Source: Myxococcales bacterium
Lineage (GTDB): Bacteria; Myxococcota_A; Polyangia; Haliangiales; Haliangiaceae
Length of the DNA stretch: 64,000 bases
Direction of reading: 5' to 3'
Assembly (NCBI GenBank): GCA_016717005.1
Contig: JADJUF010000037.1
Span: 930,001 to 994,000 of the forward strand
The notes below the pieces were generated by a model. It was not told the DNA's origin, did not search any database, and was given only the letters and a program-made list of their open reading frames with translations. Made by a program: the position numbers and the translations under genes. Of the stretch, positions 49,827-63,379 are shown piece by piece (within the stretch, counting starts at the first letter, position 1; each line of letters begins with the position of its first letter).

Positions 49827-50240
49827 TCAGCCGGCGACGATGGCGTCGGCGAACAGCGCGCGGATCTCGTCGGGGATCTTGCGCGGCCGCCCGCTGGTGA
49901 AGTCGATGAACGCCCACGTGGTCGCCGCGCGCAGCACCTCGGCGCCGTCGCGCGCGCGCCGCATCGCGGTGCGGCGGACACACGACACGCCCTTCCAGGT
50001 GTCGACCCAGGTCTCGATCGTGACCTCGTCGCCGACCCGGACCTGGGCGAGGTAGTCGAGCTCGTGGCGCCGGACGACCCAGCCGGCGCCGAGGCGCTGG
50101 TACGCAGCGGCGTCCCAGCCGAGCACGGTCGAGTGCGCGACCGCGATGTCGAGGACCCAGCGCAGGTACACCTGGTTCGAGACGTGGCCGAGGTCGTCGA
50201 TGTCCTCGGGCTGCGCGACGACGGTGAGGGCGTGTCTCAC
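49827..50240 (-). CDS. 4-hydroxybenzoyl-CoA thioesterase-like (hotdog) acyl-CoA thioesterase
   Basis: A GTG at 50240 gives 137 residues starting MRHALTVVAQPEDIDDLGHV. The hotdog-fold catalytic region D-x-DDLGHVSNQVYLRWV matches the 4HBT/YbgC type (Asp plus HVNN-like loop), with VVRRHELDYLAQVRVGDEVT following. It hydrolyses acyl-CoA in the cytoplasm; chain-length preference unknown. The open frame continues far upstream through repeats, but the family's usual length and the position of the motif favour 50240. Confidence 0.88.
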   Translation of the reverse strand: MRHALTVVAQPEDIDDLGHVSNQVYLRWVLDIAVAHSTVLGWDAAAYQRLGAGWVVRRHELDYLAQVRVGDEVTIETWVDTWKGVSCVRRTAMRRARDGAEVLRAATTWAFIDFTSGRPRKIPDEIRALFADAIVAG

Positions 50241-51066
50241 GGGCGGGCCGGCGAGTGGGGACGAGGGGGGCGTGGCATCCGCGCAGGCTACGACGAGGGA
50301 TAGGGCCGGGGTCAAGCGGCGGCGGGTGCGTGGGGCGCGTGGCGATTGGCGCGTGAGGCGCGTGGGGCGCGTGGCGATTGGCGTGGGGCGCGTGGATTGG
50401 CGTGGGGCGCGTGGGGCGCGTGGGGCGCGTGGGGCGCGTGGGGCGCGTGGGGCGCGTGGGGCGCGTGGGGCGCGTGGGGCGCGTGGGGCGCGTAGGGCGC
50501 GTGGCGAGAGTGGCGGGGGGCCGCTGGGGGTGGGAGCGGGCGTCCCTCGGGCCGCGGTTCGGGGGACCCGGCTCAACGCGGGTGGACTGCCGCACCACGC
50601 CCCCTCGTGGTGCCCCCACCGGGCAGTGGAAATTACGCGGCCTTCGGGACCCCGTCCACCCCTGCGCTCGGTGCCCCCCGGCGGTGCGCCGGCCGCGGCA
50701 CGTTGACCGACGGTGCGCCGGCGGCGGAACGCGATGCGCGGCGGTGGGGCGCGTGGGGCGCGTGGGCGCGTGGGTGCGTGGGCGCGTGGGGCGCGTGGGT
50801 AGTGGCGAGAGTGGCGGGGGGCCGCAGGGGTGGAGCGGGCGTCCCTCGGGCCGCGGTTCGGGGGACCCGGCTCGACGCGGGCGGACTGCCGCACCACGCC
50901 CCCTCGTGGTGCCCCCACCGGGCAGTGGAAATTACGCGGCCTTCGGGACCCCGTCCACCCCTGCGCTCGGTGCCCCCCGGCGGTGCGCCGGCCGCGGCAC
51001 GTTGACCGACGGTGCGCCGGCGGCGGAACGCGATGCGCGGCGGTGGGCGCGGTGGGGTGCTGGCGA
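50241..51066. repeat. 826-bp spacer: 9-mer array and two long direct repeats
   Basis: Bases ~50335-50510 contain the 9-mer ggggcgcgt about 12 times in a row with short interruptions. Then 50504-50748 recurs at 50804-51047 (300-bp period, >90% identical by eye), with more 9-mers between. Open frames through it encode VGRVGR or RPTRPT runs and are not credible genes. Confidence 0.85.
50504..51047 (+). repeat. Interspersed ~245-bp repeat, copies A and B
   Basis: Copies at 50504-50748 and 50804-51047. A third, inverted copy of the core lies at 54312-54460. The best conserved stretch is gtggaaattacgcggccttc through to cccctgcgctcg. A stem CACCACG-ccccct-CGTGGTG is present in copies A and B. Confidence 0.85.
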
Positions 51067-51942
51067 TCAGCCGTAGGTGGGCTTGATCGAGACAGCGATG
51101 ACGAGGGCGGTGAGCGCGAGGGCGGCGCCGGCGAGCAGTGCGACGATCGGCGCGCCGATGGTCCAGAGCGGCCAGAGGAGCGTGAAGGCGAAGGGCACGA
51201 GCAGGGCGGTGATCGTGAACGCCGCGGCGGTGTGGCGCCCGCGGGGCTCGGCGAGGCGGCCGCCGACGATGCCGGCGATGGCCCAGGCGGCGAACAGGAC
51301 GCCGTAGGTCACGATGTACGCGTCGTCGAGCATCGCCTTGGCGCACACGCCGGCGGCGATCAGGCTGAGGATGCCGAAGGTGCCCGCCTTCTCCATGCGG
51401 CGCCCGTCGCGGTTCTGCGGGCGCGCGAGGAGCCCGCAGATGAGGCCGAGGATCAGCCCGGGCAGGCCCCACGGCAGGCTCGGCAGCGAGCGGGCCCCGC
51501 GCAGGCTGGCGTCGGTGCCAGGCACCGGCGCGTCGGCGCAGCGCAGCTCGAGCGTGAGCCCGCGCAGCGTCGTGTTCACACGATCGCGGTTGTGGGGGGC
51601 GGGCTGGCCGGGCTCGCGGTTCATGCTGGGCCGGTAGCCGCTGGCGGTGCCCTCGAAGGTGTTGCGCACCAGCACCGCGCAGGCGAGGTCGTCGATGGTC
51701 ACGGGCAGCGTCGTGCCGACCGTGACGGGGCCGTGGGCGATGACCTGGTCCTTGCGGGCCAGCGCCAGCTCGCCGCTGTCGAGCTCACCGAGCCGGACCT
51801 GCACGTCGGTCGGCTTGAGGGTGCGCCACGAGTCCTCGCCGACCTGGGTCACGATGGTCGAGCCCGGGTTGCCACACCCGATCACAGGGACGAGCGCGAG
51901 GAGGAGCGCGAGCGCGAGGAGGATCCGCACGCCGCGCATCAT
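51067..51942 (-). CDS. Lipoprotein with C-terminal multi-TM domain
   Basis: Start MMRGVRILLALALLLALVPV at 51942, then the lipobox GCGNPG (Cys ~23), 291 residues. Residues ~30-160 are a soluble domain with two Cys and a run around VTIDDLACAVLVRNTFEG. Residues ~160-290 contain four or five hydrophobic segments (SLPWGLPGLILGLICGLLA, GILSLIAAGVCAKAMLDD, YGVLFAAWAIAGIVGG). A lipid-anchored or signal-anchored protein that crosses the membrane several times is unusual, so the N-terminus may simply be TM1. Function unknown. It was probably coupled originally to the Sel1 gene upstream (see the 51943-52640 array). Confidence 0.65.
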   Translation of the reverse strand: MMRGVRILLALALLLALVPVIGCGNPGSTIVTQVGEDSWRTLKPTDVQVRLGELDSGELALARKDQVIAHGPVTVGTTLPVTIDDLACAVLVRNTFEGTASGYRPSMNREPGQPAPHNRDRVNTTLRGLTLELRCADAPVPGTDASLRGARSLPSLPWGLPGLILGLICGLLARPQNRDGRRMEKAGTFGILSLIAAGVCAKAMLDDAYIVTYGVLFAAWAIAGIVGGRLAEPRGRHTAAAFTITALLVPFAFTLLWPLWTIGAPIVALLAGAALALTALVIAVSIKPTYG

Positions 51943-52640
51943 CGCACCGATCCGGCCCTCGCGACGCCGCGCGCACGCAGGCGCGATCAAGACTTGTACG
52001 CCGCGCCTCATGGCGCCGAGCCGGCCCTCGCGACGCCGCGCGTACACGCGCGCGATCTCGCCACGCCGCGCGTCATGGCGCCGAGCCGGCCCTCGCGACG
52101 CCGCGCGTACACGCGCGCGACCTCGCCACGCCGCGCGCACACACGCGCGATCAAGCCCCGCACGCCGCGCCTCATGGCGCCGAGCCGGCCCTCGCGACGC
52201 CGCGCGTACACGCGCGCGACCTCGCCACGCCGCGCGCACACACGCGCGATCAAGCCCCGCACGCCGCGCCTCATGGCGCCGAGCCGGGACACGCCGCGCC
52301 GCGCGTACACGCGCGCGATCTCGCCACGCCGAGCGCACACGCGCGCGCGATCAAGCCCCGCACGCCGCGCATCATGGCACCGCGCCGGGACACGCCGCGC
52401 CGAGCGCACACGCGCGCGCGATCAAGCCCCGCACGCCGCGCGTCATGGCACCGGACACGCCACGCCGAGCGCACGCGCGCGCGCGATCAAGCGCCGCGCG
52501 CCGACCGTCAGCGCACCGCGCACGCACACGCCACGCCCAGCGCGCGCGCGATCAAGCGCCGCGCGCCGCGCGTCATGGCACCAGCCGGCACACGCCACGC
52601 CCAGCGCGCGCGCGATCAAGCGCCGCGCGCCGCGCGTCAT
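51943..52640 (-). repeat. Amplified stop/start (ATGA) junction between Sel1 and lipoprotein genes
   Basis: On the minus strand the Sel1 gene ends GTGCCATGA and the next gene begins ATGATGCGCGGCGTGCGG. The 694 bp between contain many variants of the same junction (complements of gcgcatcatggcaccg, gcgcctcatggcgccg and gcgcgtcatggcgccg at about 52008, 52072, 52169, 52269, 52368, 52440, 52569 and 52636). These alternate with copies of the last Sel1 codons (ACALGVACPG). Confidence 0.8.
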
Positions 52641-53845
52641 GGCACCGAGCCGGGACACGCCACGCCGAGCGCACAGGCGCGGGCACGCAGCGACGCGGCC
52701 CGCGCGGGATCGGCGACGAGGTCGGCCAGGCGAGCGCAGGCCTCGCCCCAGTCGTGGTCGCACGCGGTCTGCAGCAGCGGCTGCGCCGCGGCCGGATCGA
52801 CCGCGACGCCGCGCCCGTCGGCGTAGCTCACGCCGAGGTGGTAGCAGCCGCCCGCCGCCGACTCACCCTCGGCGCGATCGCACGCGGACCGGAACAGGTC
52901 GTTTGCGCGCGCCAGGTCGCGCGGCACGCCGAGGGCTTCGGCGTAGCTCACACCAAGCACCGCGCAGCCACCGGCGTCGCCGCCGGCGCACGCGCGGGTC
53001 GCGGGCGCGATCGCCTCGGCGGGCGCGGTGGTCTGGAGCGCCGCGGCCAGCACGCGACAGGCCGGGAAGCTCGCCAGCGCGCAGCCGCGCCGCAGCGTCG
53101 CCAGGCCCCGCGCCGGATCGGCGGTGATGTTGTGGCCCTCGTACAGGCTCGTGCCGTACGTCGCGCACGCCTCGCCCCAGCCCAGCTCGCACGCGCGCGC
53201 GAAGTGCTCGAACCCCTCGGCGTGATCCGCGGTCACGCCGACGCCGTCGTAGGTGATCAGCCCGAGCAGGTGACAGGCCATCGCGTCGTCGAGATCGCAG
53301 CCGCGGCGCGCGTACGCCGCCGCTTGCGTGTCGTCGCCGAGCGCGGCGTCGGTGAGCCACAGCCCTGCCAGAAACCCACACGCCAGCCCGTCGTTGGCGA
53401 TACAGCGGCCGTCGAGCTGGTGCAGCGCGCCGGCGACGTCGCGATCGAGCCCGCCCGCGCCCTGGTAGCTCAGGAGCTCGACCGCCACGCACGCGCGCGC
53501 CATGCCGCCGCTGCAGGTCGGGCGCAGCAGGTGCACCGCCGCCACCGCGTCGCGCGGCCCGCCCTCGCCGTTCATCATCATCACGCCCTGCCACGCGCAG
53601 CCCTCGCTGGCGCCGACCTGACACGCGCGCGCGAACCACCGACGCGCGGCCGCGTCGTCGCGATCCACGCCCTCCGCTCGATAGAATCGCTGCGCCACCG
53701 CGACGCACGCGCGGCCGTTGCCCGCGTCGCAGGCCGTCTCTTGCGCTGCGCCATCCGCCGGCGCCTCGTCGCTCAGCCGCAGCGGCACCAGCTCGCGCTG
53801 ACTGCCTCCACACCCCACCGCCGCGATCGCGATCCAGCGCCACAT
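52637..53845 (-). CDS. Sel1-repeat lipoprotein
   Basis: The 402-residue product starts MWRWIAIAAVGCGGSQRELV, a short lipoprotein-type signal with Cys12. About nine Sel1-like (TPR-related) repeats follow, each with two Cys and a G.G...D...A motif (MACHLLGLITYDGVGVTADH, CYHLGVSYADGRGVAVDPAA). Sel1 solenoids mediate protein contacts in the envelope. Its stop overlaps an ATG (ATGA), the start of a tandem array of the same junction. The signal is short, so export is likely but not certain. Confidence 0.8.
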   Translation of the reverse strand: MWRWIAIAAVGCGGSQRELVPLRLSDEAPADGAAQETACDAGNGRACVAVAQRFYRAEGVDRDDAAARRWFARACQVGASEGCAWQGVMMMNGEGGPRDAVAAVHLLRPTCSGGMARACVAVELLSYQGAGGLDRDVAGALHQLDGRCIANDGLACGFLAGLWLTDAALGDDTQAAAYARRGCDLDDAMACHLLGLITYDGVGVTADHAEGFEHFARACELGWGEACATYGTSLYEGHNITADPARGLATLRRGCALASFPACRVLAAALQTTAPAEAIAPATRACAGGDAGGCAVLGVSYAEALGVPRDLARANDLFRSACDRAEGESAAGGCYHLGVSYADGRGVAVDPAAAQPLLQTACDHDWGEACARLADLVADPARAASLRARACALGVACPGSVP

Positions 53846-54534
53846 CCTCGCATCCTATCCGATCCACTCGACACCTCGATCAGCGCATCGCAGCCGCCGC
53901 GCCCCGCGCCATACCGCCCGCCTCCGCCCTCCGCGTCGCGCCTCCTCCACACCTTGCGAGCCGACGCCACGCGCCGACGCCACGCGCCGACGCCACGCCG
54001 ACGCCACGCGCCGCCCCCACCCCAACAATCCCGCGTCCATCGCCTCCACGTCGCGCCTCCTCCACACCTTGCGAGCCGACGCCACGCGCCGACGCCACGC
54101 CGACGCCACGCGCCGCCCCCACCCCAACAATCCCGCGTCCATCACCTCCACGTCGCGCCTCCTCCACAACCTGCGAGCCACGCCGCCGACGCCACGCTCG
54201 CCGCGCGCCACCGCCGATCGCCGGCCCGCCACCGCCGACGCCACGCGCTCCGCCGCGCCCCGCCGCTCCGCCGCTGACGATCGGCAGCACGCGCGCCGCC
54301 GCACCTGCCACGCGAGCGCAGGGGTGGGCGGGGTCCCGAAGGCCGCGTAAGTTCCACCGCCCGGCAGGGCGCGCACGGCCGGGCGTGGTGCGGCACCCAG
54401 CTCACGTCGCGCCGGGCACCCCGAACCGCGGCCCGAGGGGCGCCCGCTCCACCCCCAGCGCCTCCAGCCTCCAGCCACCGCGCGCCGCCCGCCTCCAGCG
54501 GCATCGACGACGCCGCCGCCACCGCCGCGGCGAT
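53846..54534. repeat. 689-bp spacer with ~120-bp tandem units and an inverted interspersed repeat
   Basis: 53935-54180 holds two copies of a ~120-bp unit (gcctcctccacaccttgcga, then degenerate gccgacgccacgc 13-mers and ccccaacaatcccgcgtcca). 54312-54460 is the inverted third copy of the interspersed repeat found at 50504 and 50804. No gene supported. Confidence 0.75.
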
Positions 54535-55536
54535 TCAGTACCGCAAGAACGCGCTCGCCCAGGTCAACCCCGCGCCGAATGCGACCAGACACACCAGATC
54601 ACCCGGCTTGATCTTCCCCAGCCCGATCGCCTCGTTCATGCAGATCGGGATCGTCGCCGCCGTCGTGTTGCCGGTCTTCTGGATGTTGTTGTGCATCTTG
54701 TGCTCGGGCAGCCCGATCATCTTCGCGACGTACTGGTTGATCCGCAGGTTGGCCTGGTGCGGGATCACCATGTCGATGTCGTCGAGCTTGAGCCCGTTGG
54801 CGACCATGCCCTCCATGATCGCCTGGGGCATGCGCGTCACCGCGTGCTTGAAGACCTTCTTGCCCTGCATCGCCGGGTAGTGCTTGCCCGCCGCCATGTC
54901 GGCCTCGGTGATGCGCGGGTGGTGGCGGCTCGCCGGCGCCTCGGTCCACAGGATCTCGGCCTCGGTGCCGTCCGCGTGGAGGTGGGTCGACATCAGCAGG
55001 CTCCTGTCGTCGGTCGCGCGCCCCATCACCACCGCGCCGGCGCCGTCGCCGAACAGCACCGAGACGTCGCGCCCGCGGGTCGTCAGGTCGAGGCCCGTCG
55101 AGTGGACCTCCGAGCCGATGACCAGGATGTTCTTGTACAGCCCCGAGCGGATGAACGCGTCGGCCATCGCCAGGCCGTAGATGAAGCCCGTGCACTGCTG
55201 CCGGATGTCGTAGCAGGGGATCTCGCGCAGCCCGAGCAAGCGCTGCGTGAACACGCCCGCGCCGGGGAAGTTGTAGTCCGGCGACAGCGTCGCGTAGACC
55301 AGCATGTCGATGTCCTTGGGCCCGACGCCCGCGCGCTCCATCGCCGCGGTCGCCGCCTTCGCCGCCATGTCGCTGCCGCCCTCGCCCGGCTCGACCCAGC
55401 GGCGCTCCTCGATGCCGGTGCGCTCGACGATCCACTCGTTGGTCGTCTCCATCATCGTCGCTAGCTCGGCGTTGGTGACGACGCGCGGCGGCAGGTAGGA
55501 CCCGATCCCCAGGATGCGACTGCGGTGCTCACTCAT
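54535..55536 (-). CDS. fabH: 3-oxoacyl-[ACP] synthase III (KAS III)
   Basis: Start MSEHRSRILGIGSYLPPRVV at 55536 after GAGGAG, 333 residues. The catalytic triad is complete: Cys in IRQQCTGFIYGLAMA, His in IPHQANLRINQYV, Asn in KTGNTTAATIP. FGDGAGAVVMGRA and the C-terminal LVAFGAGLTWASAFLRY are typical. It condenses acetyl- (or branched acyl-) CoA with malonyl-ACP to begin fatty-acid synthesis. It stands alone, without plsX or fabD neighbours, so a specialised thiolase-family KAS III role is possible. Confidence 0.92.
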   Translation of the reverse strand: MSEHRSRILGIGSYLPPRVVTNAELATMMETTNEWIVERTGIEERRWVEPGEGGSDMAAKAATAAMERAGVGPKDIDMLVYATLSPDYNFPGAGVFTQRLLGLREIPCYDIRQQCTGFIYGLAMADAFIRSGLYKNILVIGSEVHSTGLDLTTRGRDVSVLFGDGAGAVVMGRATDDRSLLMSTHLHADGTEAEILWTEAPASRHHPRITEADMAAGKHYPAMQGKKVFKHAVTRMPQAIMEGMVANGLKLDDIDMVIPHQANLRINQYVAKMIGLPEHKMHNNIQKTGNTTAATIPICMNEAIGLGKIKPGDLVCLVAFGAGLTWASAFLRY

Positions 55537-56099
55537 CTCGTGCTCCTCGCGCGTCACCGCGCGGCTGTGATTCCTCAGCCGACGTGTCTACACCGGATCG
55601 CGGCGGTCGACAGCGGCCCGACGCGGACATCCCCTGTCGTCGGCGCACCGCGATCTTGACGCGGTAGGCCTAAATTTCCCAGCGATCTCGTACGGTTGGG
55701 ACCCTAGATCCTGCCCCCCCTTTCTGACGCGGTAGCCCTAAAAAGCCTAACGATCTCGAGACCCTGAGGGGGTAGATCGTGTCCCCGATCAGAAGGATCG
55801 CGCGCCGAACCTGTCCTCGCCAGCCACGATCCTGCCGCGGTAGGCCGAAATTCCCCAGCGATCTCGACCTGTTGGGACCCCGGCCTGTCCCTTTCGGCCG
55901 CGGTAGGCCGAAATTCACCAGCGATCTCGACCTGTTGGGACCCCGGAGCCTGTCCCTTTTTCGGCCGCGGTAGGCCGAAATTCCCCAGCGATCTCGACCT
56001 GTTGGGACCCCGGAGCCTGTCCCTTTTTCGGCCGCGGTAGGCCGAAATTCCCCAGCGATCTCGACCTGTTGGGACCCCGGAGCCTGTCCCCGGCGGCGG
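55537..56099. repeat. Spacer with 63-67-bp tandem array containing hairpins
   Basis: gcggtaggccgaaattcccc and ~47 further bases start at 55837, 55900, 55967 and 56034 (63-67-bp period), with two diverged relatives at ~55661 and ~55730. In later units TCGGCC-gcggta-GGCCGA forms a 6-bp stem at the unit boundary. The array directly follows the gyrB stop. Units abut without unique spacers, so it is not CRISPR. 55537-55660 shows nothing else. Confidence 0.88.
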
Positions 56100-58661
<2,562 letters not shown>

Positions 58662-58761
58662 CAGGGTCGACTCACCGCGAGCCCGAATTTGTACCACGAA
58701 AGCCCCCCTGGGACGAGCGGCTTGGGGCTGTTTCGATCGTGCTCCAACTCCGCTGGATCGC

Positions 58762-59844
58762 TCAGGAAACGACGCCGCCCTGGACCCGTCGATCGATGCG
58801 CTCACCGGTGATCCGCACGTGCCTCGCGTCGGTGGTCGTGATGAAGCACTGACCTGGACGCTTGCTCAGGTACGAGAACAGGAACTCGTTGCGCGTGTCG
58901 TCGAGCTCGCTCGACACGTCGTCGAGGAGCAGGAGCGGCGCGTCGCCGTGGGTCTCGGCGAGCAGCTCGAGCTCGGCGATCTTCCACGCCAGCACCAGCG
59001 CGCGGGTCTGGCCCTGCGACGCGAAGCCAGCCGCGAGGTGATCGGCGAGCCGGAACACCAGGTCGTCGCGGTGCGGCCCGGTCGACGTCGAGCGGCGCGC
59101 CAGATCGCGCGGTCGATCGGCCGCGAGCTGCGCGACCACGGCGGCGGGATCGTCGGCGACGGCGGTCTGGTACACGACCGCGAGCGGCAGCTCCCCGCCA
59201 GTGATCGCCGCGTAGACCGCGGTCAACCGCGGCGCCAGCTCGGCCAGGAGCTCGCGGCGCGCGCGGACCATCGCGACCGCCAGCGGCGCGAGCTGCTGGT
59301 CGTAGACGTCGAGGAGGTCGCGGCCACCGCGCTCGCCGTCGGCCAGGCCGCGCAGCACGGCGTTGCGGCTGCGCAGCACCTTCTCGAAGGTCTGAGCGGT
59401 GGCGAGGAAGCTGGCGCGTCGTCCGAACACCGTGCGGTCCAGGAACCGGCGCCGGTCGGCCGGCGGGCCGCGCACCACGGCGAGGTCCTCGGGCGCGAAC
59501 AGCACCACGTTGAACGCCCCGAAGTAGCGCGCGATCGGCCGCACCGGCTTGTCGTCGACGATCGCGGTCTTGCGCGCGGGCTCGAGCACGACCTGGTACT
59601 GGCGCTCGAGCTCGGCCCGCACGACCCGGGCCCGCAGCTGCGCCCGCTCGTGCCCGTGGCCGATGACCTCGGCCAGCGCGCTGGTGCGGAACGAGCGCAA
59701 GGTCGCCAGCACGTAGACCGCCTCGAGCAGGTTGGTCTTGCCCTGGCCGTTGTCGCCGGCGAACACGTTGAAGCGCGGCCCCGGCGTGAGCTGCATCGGC
59801 GCCAGGTTGCGGACGCCGTGGAGGTGCAGCGCGGTGACCAGCAC
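58762..59844 (-). CDS. recF: DNA replication/repair protein RecF
   Basis: The 360-residue SMC-like ATPase starts MLVTALHLHGVRNLAPMQLT. Walker A GDNGQGKTN lies near residue 30, the signature STSTGPHRDDLVF and FASQGQTRALVLAWKIAELE near 260-300, and Walker B PLLLLDDVSSELD near 315. It loads RecA at gaps with RecOR. Gene order dnaN-recF-gyrB is conserved widely, but here recF is separated from dnaN by ~740 bp of non-coding DNA. Confidence 0.95.
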   Translation of the reverse strand: MLVTALHLHGVRNLAPMQLTPGPRFNVFAGDNGQGKTNLLEAVYVLATLRSFRTSALAEVIGHGHERAQLRARVVRAELERQYQVVLEPARKTAIVDDKPVRPIARYFGAFNVVLFAPEDLAVVRGPPADRRRFLDRTVFGRRASFLATAQTFEKVLRSRNAVLRGLADGERGGRDLLDVYDQQLAPLAVAMVRARRELLAELAPRLTAVYAAITGGELPLAVVYQTAVADDPAAVVAQLAADRPRDLARRSTSTGPHRDDLVFRLADHLAAGFASQGQTRALVLAWKIAELELLAETHGDAPLLLLDDVSSELDDTRNEFLFSYLSKRPGQCFITTTDARHVRITGERIDRRVQGGVVS

Positions 59845-60582
59845 GAGCGGTCATCGTACTCGATCGCGCCGATCGCGCACGCGCCGCGGATCGCGCGCGC
59901 CACGCGCGGACCAGCCCCGGCGGCGGCCGCGGGCCGGGCGCCGCACCGGGCGTGAGCCACCGCCGAGGTACTCCGGGGAGCTTCGGGATGTAGAGCAGTG
60001 GGGCGGTCCCCGGCGCGGGCTCGGGCGACCCTGCCGATCGCGGCGTCCTGGATCGCGTCGCGGGCGAGTTCGAGGCCGGCGATGCGCAGGCGGTCGTTCA
60101 CGATCTCCGGGCGGGCCCTGCGCCGGGCAGCCAGCCGCCCCGAGCAGCGCACCGCGCGAGGCCCGGCCAGGCGCCGCCTCGGCGGCGCCAGCGCCCCGCT
60201 CGCGAAGGCCCAGCCGGAACGCCGGGAAGCTCATCTTGCACATACGCCGGGCTCAGGCCGGCCGCGCCGAGGCCCAGGCCGTCGGCGGGCCCGCACAGCG
60301 CCACCCCGGGGCCCTGGCGGGGCCGTCGGCCGGGGGGGGCGGCGCGCGGCACTCGGCCATGCGTGGGGGCGTCTGGCGCTCGCCGCGGCGAGGCTCAGGA
60401 GGGCCGGGCGGGCGGGGGGGGGGGGGGCGCGGGGCGCAGCCCGCTGCGGAGCGTGCCGCGCGAGCCGGTCGACGGCGGGCGGGCCTCGTCGGGCCTGCCC
60501 CCGAGATGCGCCGGGCGGTGGTCCGCGAACCTCGGCGCGGGCCCGGGTGCCTGGGTCCTGCCGGTGCTCAAACCTCGAGCGC
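59845..60582. other. 738-bp low-complexity spacer between dnaN and recF, with a G14 run
   Basis: No credible gene is seen. 60414-60427 is an uninterrupted run of 14 G, followed by G/C-rich sequence. On the minus strand around 60100 a short stretch reads EIVNDRLRIAGLELARDAIQ, which looks protein-like (reminiscent of the end of S1/P1-type nucleases) but has no continuing frame; it may be a gene remnant. Confidence 0.5.
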
Positions 60583-61683
<1,101 letters not shown>

Positions 61684-61996
61684 GAAGGTCTCCTCAGGCA
61701 ACGTGCGTCGATCGAGCGCTCTGGTTCTTGGATCAGAAGATCAAGATCAGAAAGGCAGAAGTAGGATCAGTAGGGGCTGTGGACGGTGTGGATTGCGCCG
61801 AAGCGTAGCGGGATCGTTGAGAGATGGCGGCGCGTGCAGTGTGGAGCGAGGGGCGATCTAGGCGCCGGGGTCCGGTCGGTCTGGCTGTGGGTAAGATCTA
61901 GTCACACGTTTCTACACAGCTACGATGGTGTGCGATCCTCAGGGTTCTCCACAGGGCCCTCCGTGTACCACGGCGGTCCGACGGTGGTGGTCCGCG
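61684..61996. other. dnaA-dnaN spacer with DnaA-box-like sites and GATC cluster
   Basis: TTCTACACA (61910-61918), TTCTCCACA (61945-61953) and the complement TGTGGGTAA (61886-61894) resemble DnaA boxes with one or two mismatches. Upstream of the dnaN ribosome binding site are several GATC/AGATC units. The site likely contains the dnaN promoter and perhaps a secondary DnaA-binding region. No gene. Confidence 0.5.

Positions 61997-63379
<1,383 letters not shown>

Noticed and set aside
50335..50706. PE_PGRS-like protein encoded by the VGR repeats
   Set aside because: The open frame results solely from a 9-bp repeat, has no ribosome binding site and overlaps copies of the interspersed repeat.
55660..56095. 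CRISPR array
   Set aside because: Units are 63-67 bp and directly abutting; no unique spacers and no cas genes nearby.
59997..60152. Protein gene fragment near 60100 on the minus strand
   Set aside because: The protein-like stretch is about 30 residues and has no start, no continuing frame and no clear family; described only as a possible remnant.
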